DNA of 64,000 nt, taken from positions 43,665,001 through 43,729,000 of the forward strand of contig NC_091256.1 of the NCBI RefSeq assembly GCF_042477335.2, given 5' to 3'. Shown here piece after piece: positions 50,047 to 63,221 of this stretch (the first letter of the stretch is position 1; every line of letters starts with the position of its first letter). The position numbers and the translations under genes are program-made. The stretch comes from Ovis canadensis (lineage: Eukaryota > Chordata > Mammalia > Artiodactyla > Bovidae). The notes beneath the pieces were generated by a model. It had not been told where the DNA came from and did not search any database. It was given only the letters and a program-made list of their open reading frames with translations.

Positions 50047-53000
50047 AAGCCTGATTAATAGGAAAAGTTATTTTATTACACTTTATTTTGAAAATCCTTT
50101 AAAAAATTTATTCGAAGTTTGAAACTTCCTTTTCTAGAACTGCCCTCAAGATGTTATTACTATTAATCATTACTTCCTTTCATGGTTTGATTTTGTAGTT
50201 CAGCTCTCTTCCAGGGGTTGAGGCATTTGATAGGCAGAAAGTAAATTTTAGAGTATCTGTCTATTTCCCAGGTGACATATAAAGAAATTTTAATGGTTTG
50301 TTTTCTGGAAGCATCAGGGTGAATTTTGAATTTTTGTGTTAACAGAAGAAATCTGAAGCATTGATGTTCATAGAGAATAAGACAGGAAATTGGTATAAAA
50401 ATGCTTCTGTAAAACCAGGAAGTTAACTTTAAGTTAAAAATGAAAAGACTTTTTATCGATTTCTGCATGTTTCAGGGAAGCCCCAATTTAGGACTGTTGG
50501 ATTTAGAATAACACATCTAACAAGCCCGGCACATAGTAGGCATGCAAATAGATTTTGAATGAATGTACAATGTATGAATGCCTCGGTCCCCAGAGTTCTA
50601 GGAGAACAGAGAAACAAGAGTTGGGGTAGTCTCCGCCTTCAGTGAGAAATGAGAGGACCTCCAAGGATACCCAGTCCTGCAAGCCCAGCAGGAAGCACTC
50701 CCAGATAAATGGGACTCCAGCGTCTCTAACATGATGCGGTGAGTCAAGTTTCTGGTGTGAATAGAGTGAACATTCCACTCTTATCTACCACAAGGAAATC
50801 ACCAAGCATTTGCCAAGGTTTTGTGGCTTATGGAAGGAGAGATTTCTCGGCTCTAAACCTCTGAGGTTTAGGAAAACCATCAGGAATTCTTCAGCCTTCC
50901 GGTTCTTTTTGGTGTGGAGCCAGAACTGAACTAATCCTTTTTCTCTCAAATCCTTTCCCACATATTCAGGTTTAAAAATCTGGCTACAGGCATAGGTCAC
51001 TAATTCACAATGTTTAGTACTCATTAAACTATCTGGGGGCTTTTCCCAAAATACTGTCACCAGGGTTCTACCTCAGACTTACTTAGTCCAAATCTCCAAG
51101 AGGGTCTGGACATGAGATTTGGGTGTGTATGCCTTAAAAAAGCCTTCCCTGTTGAGTCTGTTACTTGTCAAAGACTGCAAAACCCTGGTCTGCCTCACCT
51201 CTGTAGTTACATGAAACTCAGCATTAATTGGGGGTTTGAATGCAATTGTCACAGCTTTTGGGCACCAGCTTGATATAAAAGGACTAAATCCATTTTCTTA
51301 CTCATCAGTGGTTGTGATCATGAGCAAAATGCGAACCTTGTTGCACTCTCTACCTCCACCTATCAGGGGCATCTTCTTGTTGTACCATGTGTGAAACACT
51401 TACCACTTACCTATCTAACTCCTAACCATTTGGACTGCGTTCTTATGGACATATGAGCACTAGAAAAAAGAAAGATTGAATACATGTAGGTGAACTATTA
51501 ACAATTATAAAACCATAACTGACAGTCTGGATACTCAAATTTAATACTATTAAAATAATTAATGCACTTCATCATATGTAAATAAGATACTAGAGTACGA
51601 TGAAATATGATTTTCTTCATTTAGAAAATCAAGAAAGTAGATTATATCTAGTTAAGAGCAATCTGCTCTATAACCAAAGATACTTTCAAACAAGAAGCCA
51701 AAGTCTAAATAGTGGATTTTGATTATGAGAGTATCAAATAACTAAAAAAAAGGCGGGGGGAGGGGGAATCTCCATCACCATTTTCCAGGATCCTTTTATT
51801 ATTGCCAGCACTATAATAAATTGCAGAAAGAAAAGGGAAAGGACTACCTGGGATTATGTTGTAGGGCATTTTTTATTTAGCTTGCTGTCTTTTTGAAACA
51901 CTGATTGCCATCTATTTTGAGTCTTTTGATATAAATCAGTTAAACTTGAATGAACAGAGTCTTCTTGTGTAGTTTGCCTTATCCTAATGACAAGAATGGA
52001 GTGTGCTTTTTTTCCCCTTCAATAGTTTATAAATAGTCCATAGAAAAGGGCCCATTACCTTCTTATACATACTAAGCTCGTTATTGAAAAATTACACCCC
52101 CTCAAACCTCCAGGCTTTTTTGCATCTAAAGAAAACTCTTTCATTTAAATATATATGGCAGGAAAAATCAGTAAATACTAATGTTCAAACCCCAAGGGGG
52201 CAGCCTGCACACAGATGAAAATATGACCAGGCATGTGTACAGTTTTTGTTGCATGGCACTAGGCTTCAAGGAGAAAACTAAAACCTGCATAAAAGATTTC
52301 AGTTGGAGAAGTAAAAGAACCCTGTACTTGGGTATATCTAAGCTCATATGTAAACTCAAAAAAGTCGGTAGAAATCCAGACATTGTTTCAAACCACAGCG
52401 TAAGATTAACTGTGCGTAAACCACAGCACATTTTTGCTAAATTCACATTTACTTAATAATACATATCACCAACTTTGCAGTCAGATGTCGAGGCAGCACA
52501 AAACAAGTGAATTTTAGGAGTCTAGCCAAGGGCCATTTGCTCATTCATGAGTGGGTTCTAAGAAGGCCAGAGCCAAAATAGCAAGACAGGCCTTTATCTG
52601 GGTAGTGGTTGCTGGGCCAAACCACCTCACAAGGCGAGTGCCGTCGACTGCATGGGAAACTAGATGAAAGACAATGTGTGGTTAACACAGGCCCATTACT
52701 AGGAGGAGAAAAACAACCACAAGCGTAAAGGCCGGTGGTGGTCAGAGCATTTTTATATTCAGAGAATGGCTCACAGATTGGTTTGGCTAAGACTTGGCTA
52801 AGGGGGCTAACCTGCAAAATTTATCTGAAGACTAATTTGTTTCTTAGGAAAGAGATTTAGGTAAGGGGCACACAACAGCAGCCATTACATCTAAAACTGA
52901 AATGCAATTTACTGAGTTCCTATTGTTTCATAACTGCTACCAGAGCAGCAAGACCATAGCATCCAGTTCTCATCAAGATGAATTATGGCAAGTCAGAAGC

Positions 53001-53440
53001 TATTTCAGGCTTATAAGACATTCTATAGCATGCCTTTTCAATGTGATGTAACTTGGGACTGCTGGGAAAGAGTAGCAATAAGAAATGCCGTGTGAAGTTA
53101 TGTGGAGTGCCTCATTCATGCATTTATTGTTCAATAAAGCTTTGTTGACCTCTCTCCACAAGATGTGTACACACCCTGCCTTTTAGCCTATTTATTCATA
53201 CTGTCATTGACAAATCACCATCATCATTGTCGTCGTGATGTAAACAAATAGTGCACACAACGACTACCGTTCCTTGAGTCCCCTGAAAGGGGAAGGGAGA
53301 AATATCTCCTTATACTTGTCATTGCTAGTTATTTTTGGATAATGATTCTTATTTCAGCGAGTGTAGCAGAAACAGGGTTGATGGCTGTTCTTAGGTGGAA
53401 CCGTGTGACCAGTTCTGTCTGATCGGCTGTGAATATGTCA
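50047..53440. other. Single-copy intergenic region
   Basis: No gene or young repeat recognised. Open frames up to about 100 codons show no domain. Confidence 0.5.
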
Positions 53441-53445
53441 CTTTT

Positions 53446-53747
53446 TTGTTGCTGTTGTTCAATCACTCAGTCATTTCTGACTCCTTGTGACCCCATGGAC
53501 TGCAGCATGCCAGGCTTTCCTGTTCTTCACTATCTCCCGGAGTTTGCTCAAACTCATGTCCACTGAGTCTCTGATGCCATCCAACCGTCTCATCCTCTGT
53601 CGTGCCCTTCTCCTCCTGCCCTCAATCTTTCTCAGCACCAGGGTCTTTTCCAGTGAGTCAGCTCTTCGCATCAAGTGGCCAGAGTATTGGAGCTTCAGCT
53701 TCAGCATCAGTCCTTCCAATGAGTATTCAGGGTTGATTTCCTTTAGG
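53446..53747 (-). mobile_element. BovB LINE 3' fragment
   Basis: Reverse complement of the BovB 3' end, from CAATCACTCAGTCATTTCTG to TTGATTTCCTTTAGG. The minus strand retains part of the tail-coding block (LKLKLQYSGHLMRRADSLEK). Confidence 0.93.
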
Positions 53748-54334
53748 TCACTCTTACAGGTTGAAACTCAGAAGCAGCCATGCTCAGTCCTCCAGCTGTC
53801 TTTTCTCTTACTCAGACAGTCAAGGAGGACTCACAAGGGGATGACAGAGATGCCAGAGCAGCCTTAATTGTCAAGCTATAGCATGTGAACAAACGCCTGA
53901 GAGGGTCATCCAGCCCACAGTGGACGTCCTGAGTGAGAAACAGACCTTTTTGATATTAACTCTGTGTGACTTGGGGGCTGTTTTTCCCTGCAGTATAACC
54001 CTCTAATAAATGTTTTGCCTAAGATTTAAATTTAGATGAGACAAGAAATCACTGACTCTGTAGAAATGAAAGGAACTTTATGGATTAATAATAGACTCAC
54101 CTAGGGCAGATAGATCTCCCAAAGGAAAAATAACAATTTCTCCCTATGTGTTTTTCCTACCTTAATCAATCTCAGTCACACTGACACTTCCCAAGATGCT
54201 AGATTGTGACAACTGTTGTCTCCCTCATGCCTGGTGTCTTGGGCACCCAGATACCTCCAGGTATTCTAGCCTCAGTGTCTTCGTATCTCTTTTCATCTAA
54301 ATTTAGTAGAGGTAATAGTGGGCTTTATGTGTGT

Positions 54335-54519
54335 GTTTGACTCTTTGCCACCCCACGGACTGTAGTTCACCAGGCTCCTCATGCATGGAATTCTCCAGGC
54401 AAGAATACTGGAGTGGTTAGCCATTCCCTTCTCCAGGGTATCGTCCCAACAAAGGGATCAAACTTGGGTCTCCAGCATTACAGGCAGATTCTTGACCATC
54501 TGAGCCACTAAGGAAGCCT
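54335..54519 (-). mobile_element. Bov-tA SINE, diverged
   Basis: Minus copy from TTTGACTCTTTGCCACCCCA to CTGAGCCACTAAGGAAGCC. Confidence 0.9.
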
Positions 54520-54624
54520 GTAATGGGTTTTGGTAAGTGAAAATTTGTTGCTAAGGAATGAAGATAAATTAAGTTAAAATATATAGAATTAGATGGATTT
54601 GCTATTTATTTTTTAATATAATTT

Positions 54625-54917
54625 TACTTATTTTTGGCTGTGCTGGGTCTTTGTTGCTGTGAGGGCTTTTCTCTAGTTGCAGTGAGCAGAGGCTACTCTC
54701 CAGCTTGGTGCTTAGGCTTCTCGTGGTGGCTTCTCTTGTTGCATAGCATGGACTCCAGGCATGTGGGGCTTCGATAGTTGTAGTTTCAGCTCAATAGCTG
54801 TGGCACACAGGCTTAGTTTCTCTGCAGCATGTGGGATCTTCCTAGACCAGGGATCAAATCTGTGTCTCCTGTAGTGGCCCATGGATTCTTTACCACTGAG
54901 CCACCGGGGAAGGCCTT
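54625..54917 (-). mobile_element. CHR-1 type SINE, long form
   Basis: TTTGGCTGTGCTGGGTCTTT, CTTCTCGTGGTGGCTTCTCT and TTCTTTACCACTGAGCCACC in the minus order of the long CHR SINE shared by ruminants, whales and hippos. Confidence 0.88.
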
Positions 54918-55616
54918 GAGTATAGGTTCTTAATCAAAGTGTATTTGATCCTCCAAAGCATTGGTGAGACAGTTTTTGATCCTGTATCCTGAATCCATTT
55001 AGATGAAACCAACCTGAAACAGAAAAGGGCAGATCTGAAAGGCCTCATGACTTGGCCAGATGCTAGTTTTATTTATTCACCCCAAATTGTGACAACATAA
55101 GACACGCTCCTTTCTATGGAACAATCATATTCCTTATAAAAAATATAATTTCAAGAGCAATAGTCTCCTTAATAATTAATTTGTGGTTTTAAAGCATTTT
55201 GTATGTTCCAAGTAATGACTATAGTATTGGGAACAATAATAGTCATCACCATATTTTAAGCCTATTCATGCACAGAGGAGAGTAAGGAAGTTCTTTATAA
55301 TGTAAATTATTCCTAAGCGCTCAAAATTCAGTTTACCCTTATAAACATTACTTAATTTGAAATTCTTCCATTGAGATATATAATTGTTGGGGCAACAAGC
55401 TCTATATTTAATTGATAATTCTTTCAGAATAAAACAATATTGAATCTTACTTTGGGTGAGAGAAAAGTGACCACAGATGGAAAATTAATACTTTCAGGGC
55501 ATGGTTTAACACCCTGGAAGAAGCAAATCACATGTATTTCTTGTTAAAAAAATTAAATGCCTTTCTTCCTGTGTGTAATATGTTTTAACCCACTAAAGCC
55601 CAATATTTAAAGGGGA

Positions 55617-55830
55617 CTGTGGTATAGTGGTTAAGACCATAGACTCTGAAGTTAAAGTAGGTTTTAATTCCTCTTTTGCCACTTAACTATCTGTGTGACT
55701 CTGACCAAGTTCTTTAACCCTCCAGCGCCTCATCCTAATTGTAAAATGCAGGTTATAATTGTCCCTACTTTAAAATGGTACCTGATATAGTACACGTAAT
55801 TACAGGGTTTATTGAATAAAAGCGAATTCA
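55617..55830 (+). repeat. MIR SINE, near complete
   Basis: TGGTATAGTGGTTAAGACCA head, CTGTGTGACTCTGACCAAGT core, then TTAACCCTCCAGCGCCTCAT in the right order. Confidence 0.85.
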
Positions 55831-56229
55831 TAAACTAGCTGTGAAGTAGAAAAATGGTGAAAATTACCAATCCTTGGTTCTCTATAATAATCCAAATTTG
55901 AATGCAGAGAAGTTTCTCATGCTAACATCCGTAATGGCCATCAAAAAGCAAAACGGATAGCAACTGGCTGTTTGGAGAATTCAAATTCAGAGGACTCTCA
56001 GACTTTGGGTAATTATATAAGGGTGAATTATTCCCTCAAATATGCCAAAGTTGGACTCAAGACTTCCCAGGGCTAACAGGGGCTACTGGGACACTGGTGG
56101 AGGTGAACTCTAAGCCCAGCACGTGGGCTCGTGGGTCCTGGCGTTGGGAGTGGAGGTCCACACTCACATACCTGCAGTTACAGAGTCCAGAAAGCTCTGA
56201 CAACCAAACCTTGTCTATTTGCTTTTTAA

Positions 56230-56526
56230 ATTAATTGATTGACTTTTGGCTGCACTGGGCTCTTCGTACCGCGCACGGGCTTTCTCTAGTTGCGGTTACG
56301 GGAGCTTCTCTCTGGTTGCAGAGCGTGGGCTTCTCACTGCTGTGGCTTCTCTTGTAGTGGAGCACAGGCCCTAGGCACAAGGGCTTCAGTGTTGTGGCTC
56401 TCAGACTCTAGAGCACAGGCTCAGTAGCTGTGGCACATAGGCATGTTCCTTCCAGATCAAGGATCGAACCCATGTCCCTTACACTGGCAGGTGGATTCTC
56501 AACCACTGGACCCCAGGGAAGTCCTG
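56230..56526 (-). mobile_element. CHR-1 type SINE, long form
   Basis: GACTTTTGGCTGCACTGGGC, GGCTTTCTCTAGTTGCGGTT and ATTCTCAACCACTGGACCCC in minus order. Less decayed at CpG positions than the copy at 54.6 kb. Confidence 0.88.
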
Positions 56527-57019
56527 TTTGTGTTTAATAAGCGAAATGCAGAGTCACTTAGCATCAGAACTCATTCTGAATGAAGATGAGGCCCTTTGGA
56601 GTCTTTGTATATCCCTTAGTGTGAATCTTCACATGTTTCACCACAGAAACAGTAACACATCTTTTTATGGGTATTTCCCCAGACCTTGCTGAGATGTTAT
56701 ATTACTTATGCACTCTGTTATCTTCCTAAAATCTGAAAAGTCCTGAGTTCCAAGGATCTCAGGTAAGGGATATGGACCCAGACCTTCTCACTGGTGATGC
56801 TCTCAGTTTGAAATGGGCCATTCCCATACTACTATAGGCTCTCTCCAGTGCTGAGATGTGAGCACCGTGGGATCTTTTCTCTTGCTTCCTTAAAGCCAGA
56901 AGGTGGGAAAAACAATGAGAGAGAGTCTTTGACAAATTATTAAACTCACCCTGGAAGTCTTGTCTCCTGGAACTGATGCAGGGAGTTCTGCTGTAGAGGT
57001 TTACAAGGAGTGGCAGGAT

Positions 57020-57320
57020 AAGGATCAGGACATAGAAAGCACAGATATCAGACCCAAGACACTCAGCAGCAGCAGCACTATACCCTCCTTAGGAGGCCAT
57101 GAGCAGTGAGTCTGCCCAAAGGAGTAAAAGGGCCACTCCAGGGATGCGTTTGAGGGGAATATCAGCAAGACAAAGACCACACGGAGGACTAACAGAAAGG
57201 CTCCGCTGCAACCCAAGCCTCCTTTGTGTTCCCATCCAATCACTCAGTTCTCCAGTCTTGAGACAGGCTGCGACCTGGGACCTGGACCCTTTGCTGCAGT
57301 GCTTACACCTGGACAAATAA
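57020..57320. other. Sequence left of the LTR, unassigned
   Basis: Short overlapping open frames on both strands and a GCAGCAGCAGC run at about 57067. It could be single-copy DNA or further retroviral sequence; nothing diagnostic is seen. Confidence 0.4.
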
Positions 57321-57324
57321 CTCC

Positions 57325-57750
57325 TCAAGCAACAAAACACAAAGAAACTATAAGAGACTAAAAATAACTGTGTTCATGCACAATTGAGGCAAATTAATGG
57401 CAATAAGATACAAAAAGACCAAAAAAGCCCAACTGCCACTTCTGAAGAGCTGGGAGCAAAAACAGTATCCAGAGCAGAAGTGCATGCCCCCTGCACTCAA
57501 CAGCACCAAAGGGATGGGCAAACCACCCTAGCCACACCTCCAGCCTGAGTCCTGGACACACCCCACCCTCATCCCATATAAGGAACCAACTCACCCCCGC
57601 TTGGGGACAAAGCAAGGGAATCTGTTACTTGTTTTTGCTCCCTCCTGCTACAGCAGGGGTCCCAATAAAGCTTTGCCTGAATTCCTTGACTGGCCTGTTA
57701 TCAATTTCTATTGGTGGAGGAAGGTCAAGAACCACAGTCAGTATCAAGGG
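57325..57750 (+). mobile_element. Solo LTR of a bovine-type endogenous retrovirus
   Basis: A U3-like region is followed by a TATA box (CATATAAGG at about 57575-57583), a poly(A) signal AATAAA at 57664-57669 and a U5-like end (TTTCTATTGGTGGAGG). The layout and wording match ruminant BTLTR-type LTRs. No gag, pol or env sequence follows, so it is a solo LTR. Both ends are approximate. Confidence 0.75.
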
Positions 57751-57784
57751 CGCATCTCAATTCAAGATCACTACATTTCAAGTG

Positions 57785-58396
57785 CTCAGACTTTATTCTT
57801 TGGGGCTCCAAAATCACTGCAGATGATGACTGCAGCCATGAAAATAAAAGATGCTTGCTCCTTGGAAGAAAAGCTATGACAGCCGAGATAGCATACTAAA
57901 ATGCAGAGACATGACTTTGCCGGCAAAGGTCCGTCTAGTCAAAGCTATGGTTTTTCCAGTAGTCATGTATGGATGTAATAGTTGGGCTATAAAGAAAGCC
58001 GAGCACCGAAGAATTGATGCTTTTGAACTATGGTGTTGGAGGAGACTCTTGATAGTCCCTTGGACTGCAAGGAGATCAAACCAGTCAATCCTAAGGGACA
58101 TCAGTCATGAATATTCATTGGGAGGACTGATGCTGAAGCTGAAACTCCAATACTTTGGCCACCTGATGCGAAGAACTGACTCACTGGAAGACTCTGATGC
58201 AGGGAAAGATTGCAAGCAGGAGGAGAAGGGGATGACAGAGGATGAGATGGTTGGATGGCATCACCGACTCCATGGACATGAGTTTTAGCAAACTCCAGGA
58301 GTTGGTGATGGACCCGGAAGCCTGGCGTGCTGCAGTCCGTGGGGTCAAAGAGTTGGACTCAACTGAGGGACTGAAATGAGCTGAACTGACTGATAG
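57785..58396 (+). mobile_element. BovB LINE 3' fragment
   Basis: Plus copy of the last 0.6 kb of BovB. It reads VFPVVMYGCNSWAIKKAEHR and FELWCWRRLLIVPWTARRSN, then LQYFGHLMRRTDSLE, with a broken frame, and ends in GAAATGAGCTGAACTGACTG. Confidence 0.93.
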
Positions 58397-58465
58397 TTGT
58401 AATGCTGTGTTAGTTTCTGCTGCTGCTAAGTTTCTGCTGTACAGCAAAAAGTGAATCATCAACTT
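58397..58465 (-). mobile_element. L1 3'-end scrap
   Basis: TTTCTGCTGTACAGCAAAAA GTG is the reverse complement of the ruminant L1 3' end also seen at 8.5 kb. Very short. Confidence 0.5.
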
Positions 58466-59918
58466 CTATTTCCAAAAAGCCACTTTCCTTAGAAGTCATT
58501 TGGGCATTCAATAGTAATTTCTTTTCCCCTCTTACATTATAGGAACTATTATTATATCACAATCTGAGAGATAGGGAAATTTAAGTCACAAAGCTAGAGA
58601 TTCATCACAGATGCACTGTAAGACCATGGCAATGCAGGGGAGCCCACAACTCCTGAAAGACTGCCTTTCAGCTTTAGAAGCTAAGAGCAGAAAACCACAG
58701 ACTAGCAGATTCATCCTCCTTTTTCCTCCTCTGGGTCTGTCCTTGGCTTCTGTTGGGTCTCCAATGTTTCAGTGGGTTCAGTGGGGCTTTTGTGCTTTTC
58801 TCTCCCTACTCTCTCTTCTAGCAATCGAATCTTTTCTCCAACCTTCAGCCTGCCTCCCCAGCTGTCTGCTGGGGCTCACCTTCCCCTCCCAGCCCTGCCC
58901 ACCTTGCTAGGTGCCCTCACCTGCTGCTCTGGGGCCATGGTCTCTATTAACGCAGAACCCCGATCTTCTTTGGTCTTGGGCCTCCCAGGCCCACATCCTG
59001 CCAGTCACCATGCCCTGCCAACTATAAGTTTAAAAGTAATTTCAAGACTTATACTGGAAATTTTGTGTTTATGTTTGTAAACACTATTCAAATGTCTGAT
59101 AGAACTTAAAGGTCATAATATTAAAACTCCCAACTTACTAAGTGGAAAAAACTTTAAAATCATTGGAAGGTTTTGCTTGTCAAAGTCAGTAACTTGCTAG
59201 GTCAGGTGTTTAAAGTTGCTTAGAAAGAAAAATTAAATGCTAAATTGATTGCTGCATTTTAAGGCCAACTAATAGTTAATGTAAATGGCACTAATAGATT
59301 ATGGGGAATAGTCCTTTCAACTTGAGCCAGCCAAAAACTAATTAAAGATGTCTCTTTTTATTTTATACAAGAGGTACTAAATCTATAAACAGAAGAACTA
59401 GATTTGTACCATAAACTTAAAGGCTTTAGGAAACTGGGCTTTTAAATGTGTAATTTTAGTAAGCTGAATGCTAATTTAACCCCCCAGGTCTATTGTGCTC
59501 CTTGAAGAGGACTGGCTAGGCAGCTTCTCAGCGCTCTAAGTATCTATGACAGTTCCCCACTGGGCCTCCACATGGCTGAGTTAATCAAAGAAGGCCTTGG
59601 TCAGGAAGTTTCCAGCGTGAATGATGGCTTGGTGATGCCACAGGGAGGAAAGGCAGGGGGCCAGTGGGGCAGGGAGGAGTGGGGAGTGGAGGAAGGTTGG
59701 CTACCCAAGCCCAACTCTCCTCAAACTTAAAGGGGGCTGGAGTCCAGAAAACTGAAATGAGCTTTATCAAAAGTGCCCTTTCCACACACACGGAGGCATG
59801 GCATTGCCCTCAGAGCTCTTCTGTGGGCACTGTCTCATCTGCGCTCAAGCACTTATTAGCTCCAACCTCACAGCTGTGGCCACTGAAGCTCTGTGAGGCT
59901 CAGAACATGCCATTTTTG
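58466..59918. other. Single-copy intergenic region
   Basis: No gene or repeat recognised with confidence. A GC-richer part at 58650-59000 holds open frames of about 100 codons without a known domain. Confidence 0.45.
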
Positions 59919-59919
59919 T

Positions 59920-60505
59920 CCACTTGACCTGCTGTAACAAAAATATCACAGGCTTCCCTGGTGGCTCAGTACTAAAGAATCCGCCTGCAAGGCAGGAGAT
60001 GCAGGTTCGATCCCTGTGTTGGGAAGATCCCCTGGAGAAGGAAATGGCAACCCACTTCAGTACTCTTGCCTGGGAAATCCCATAGACAGAGGAACCTGGC
60101 AGGCTACAGTCCATGGGGTTGCAAAAATTTGGACACTACTTGGTGACTAAACAATAGCAACAAAAACATCATAGCCTGGTGGTTTAACCAACAAGCACTT
60201 ATGTCTCATAGTTTTGGAAGCTAGGACGTCTCAGGTCCTGGCAATGGCAGCTTTGGTGTCTGGTAAGAGCCCATTTTCTGACTCATGAATGGCCTTCTAC
60301 TCACTGCATCCTCACATGGCGAAAGAGACAAGGGAGCTCTTTGGAGTCTGTTTTAAAGGGCATTCACTAATCCCACTTATGGCGTTTCCACACTCATGAT
60401 CTAAACATATCTGAAAGGCTTCATCTCAAGGCCCCCATCACATTGGGGATTAGGTTTTAACCTAAGAATTTTGGGGGAACAGAGCGTTCAGTCTATAGCA
60501 TACAC
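59920..60505. repeat. Ancient repeat split by a Bov-tA insertion
   Basis: TGACCTGCTGTAACAAAAAT at the left continues after the SINE with AGCCTGGTGGTTTAACCAAC, TCATAGTTTTGGAAGCTAGG and CATCACATTGGGGATTAGGT, an old mammal-wide repeat. Family not assigned. Confidence 0.6.
59951..60158 (+). mobile_element. Bov-tA SINE with target-site duplication
   Basis: Full plus copy starting GGCTTCCCTGGTGGCTCAG. Flanking duplications AACAAAAATATCACA (59936-59950) and AACAAAAACATCATA (60159-60173) agree at 13 of 15 positions and mark the insertion site. Confidence 0.95.
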
Positions 60506-61870
60506 CCAAATCCCAGGATGGGGCAACAGAACCTGAACTAAGTTCTGGGCCTCCTGATTCCTTGTTCTAATGTCACCAGCACATTCCATGGTCTGTAGAA
60601 TCAAACACAGACTTTAATGGAAAAGCAGAAGGGTCCAAACTAGCAAACTGAATAAATTCCTGAGCACATATTACATTGGTATCCTGAAATAAGGCCTGAA
60701 AAGTACTTGTCATAGCTTTAGTGCTTCTATTCAGTGAATGTGACTATTGTCTCTCTCACTGGATTCCATTTTAATGACACAGCACTGTCCCCAGCAGGAG
60801 ACTGTCTGGTGAGTGCAAGTAGGGCCAACAGTATTTAAATCACATTAGACATCATAGACACTACAAGACGGAAAGAGAATTCCCTAATTAAAATTTTGTT
60901 AGATGGCTGTCTTAACCATTATTAATTTTTATCAAAGCCAGGCTTCTGTAGCATGATTAAGGGCCACCAGTTTCTCAGACAAAATTCTTTTTGAGGGAAA
61001 TGGGGGCGCACAGCACAGAGTAAAGGATATTCCTGATGCTTCATGAAATAAGAGGCAGAAAAGAAAATAAAGCAGGAAAACATTTAGTCTATTCATATTT
61101 TTGTTTGTCTCAAATCAGTTGTAATTAGGAGACAAAATAGAAATGTAATAAGTTAGACTCATTATCGGTTGTCATTGTATTCATTAAGTCATGTGTCCAT
61201 TGTGCCTCTTTGATAATAGTTAAACACAAGAACTGGAACAAGAGAGATGAATTGGGATTCTGGGAAAAGTTTTTTCTACCCCATAGAGCTAAACTTTGTC
61301 ACTTATCTGAATGATTAAAAAACAATGTTAGATGTAGGGTTGTTAGAGTTAGCAAATAAAATACAGGACATTCAGTTAAATTTGAATTACAGATAATAAA
61401 TGACTTTTTCAGTTAAAGTATATCCAAATTATTGCATGGAATGTAATGTAATATCAGAACATAGTATACTAAAAAGTCTTTAACAATTTTTATTGTTTGT
61501 GTTAAATTCAATTTTAACTGTGTATCCTGTATTTTATCTGGCAATCCTGATTGTGTAGTCATTGGGTTGTATATGCCATATATACATTTTTTTGAATTAG
61601 CATTCATAGAAAAAGAAAGAAAGAGAGCACAGGCAGTCTTCTTTAGTTCTCATTGCACAGCCAGGTGCAAAGATCCTTCTTAACCTTATGGAGTTCCCAT
61701 CTTAGGGAAACAGAGTATGGAGAACCAGGGTTACCCTGTCAATATGCAGTGAAGCTAAGATCCAGACCCAGGTCTGCAGTAGTCCAAAGTCTGCACTTCA
61801 CCACGACTCTTCATTACTTGTCAGATGCCGAATTAATAATATAGGAAATCATTTTTAAAATTCTGATAAA
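60506..61870. other. Single-copy intergenic region
   Basis: No gene or clear repeat seen. Confidence 0.45.
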
Positions 61871-61874
61871 ATAT

Positions 61875-62850
61875 ATATAATAAAAAATTTACTTTACTTT
61901 TTAAGTATATAGTTCAGTTGTGCTGAGTACATTCACACTGGTGTGCAATCTTCAGAACTCTTCTCATCTTACAAAAATAAAACTCTGTACCCAGTAAACA
62001 ATACCTCATTTCTCTCTCCCCCTTCCCCTGGCAACCACAGTTCCCCTTTCTGTCTCTATAAATTTTCTTATTCTAAGTCTTTCCTGTAAATGGAATCGTA
62101 ATAGTATTTGCCTTATTTCACTTAACATCATGTCCCCAGAATTCATCCATGTTGTAGCATGTGTGAGAATTTTCTTCCTTTTTAAGGCTGTATAATATCC
62201 CATTGCATGTTTATATCACATTTCTCTTATCTATTCATCTGTCACTGGACAGTTGGATTGCTTCTACCTTTCCTCTATTGCAAATAATACTCCTATGAAC
62301 ATGAGTGTACAAATATCTCTTTGAATCCCTGCTTTCAATTCTCTTTTATTCAGAAGTGAAGCTGCTGAATCACATGTTAATTCTATTTTAATTTTTTGAG
62401 GAACTGCCACAGTGTGTTCCACAATGGCTGCACCATTTTATATTCTCATCAAAAGTGTACAAGAGTTCCACTTTCTCCACATCCTCATCATCACTTGCTA
62501 TTTTCTGGGGGTTTTGAGGCAATGGCACCCCACTCCAGTACTCTTGCCTGGAAAATCCCATGGGCGGAGGAGCCTGGTGGGCTGCAGTCCATGGGGTCAC
62601 TAAGAGTCGAACACGACTGAGTGACTTCACTTTCACTTTTCACTTTCATGCACTGGAGAAGGAAATGGTAACCCACTCCAGGGTTCTTGCCTGGAGAATC
62701 CTAGGGACGGGGGAGTCTGGTGGGCTGCCGTCTATGGGATCGCACAGAGTTGGACATGACTGAAGCGACTTAGTAGCAGTAGTAGTAGTTTGTTTGTTTG
62801 CTTGCTTTTTACAGCAGCCATCATAATGGATCTGAGGAACCACTGTTTTT
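61875..62850 (-). mobile_element. Old L1 (L1M-type) 3' end, split by BOV-A2
   Basis: Minus copy with TATTTCACTTAACATCATGT, TTCATCCATGTTGTAGCATG, CTTTTTAAGGCTGTATAATA and TTCCACAATGGCTGCACCAT. After the SINE it continues with ACAGCAGCCATCATAATGGA. Confidence 0.85.
62515..62792 (+). mobile_element. BOV-A2 dimeric SINE with (AGT)n tail
   Basis: Two monomers with the CTTTCACTTTTCACTTTCAT linker at about 62631-62650. The tail TTAGTAGCAGTAGTAGTAGT is a variant of the usual AGC run. Confidence 0.95.
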
Positions 62851-62999
62851 TGTGTCCATGAAAAAAAGTCAAATGCAAACCATATAGTTTGATTTTCTAA
62901 AAGCTGATTTAACTATTTATTTTGTTGGAATCTGCAGGGACTATCTTACTGAGTTATTGGTTGTATTTGATACTATAATCTATGGTATCATCAGCTACT

Positions 63000-63207
63000 A
63001 TAAATAATAACAACTAATGCACTGAGCCCCGACTGGAGGTCAGGCATTGTGTTGAGTGCCACACAACCATTCATGCCTCACAGCAACCCTGCCAGGTGGA
63101 TACTCAATGTTGTCATTTCCATTAGACAGTTAAGGAAAAGGATGCTTAAAGAGGTTAAATATCTTGCTCAGTGTTATAAAGCCGTAAAGCTAAAATTTAA
63201 AGCCAAG
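63000..63207 (+). repeat. MIR-class SINE, diverged
   Basis: GGTCAGGCATTGTGTTGAGT, CACAGCAACCCTGCCAGGTG and AAAGAGGTTAAATATCTTGC follow the MIR-type pattern. A Bov-tA is inserted at its right edge. Confidence 0.7.
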
Positions 63208-63221
63208 TAATCTGACTCCTA

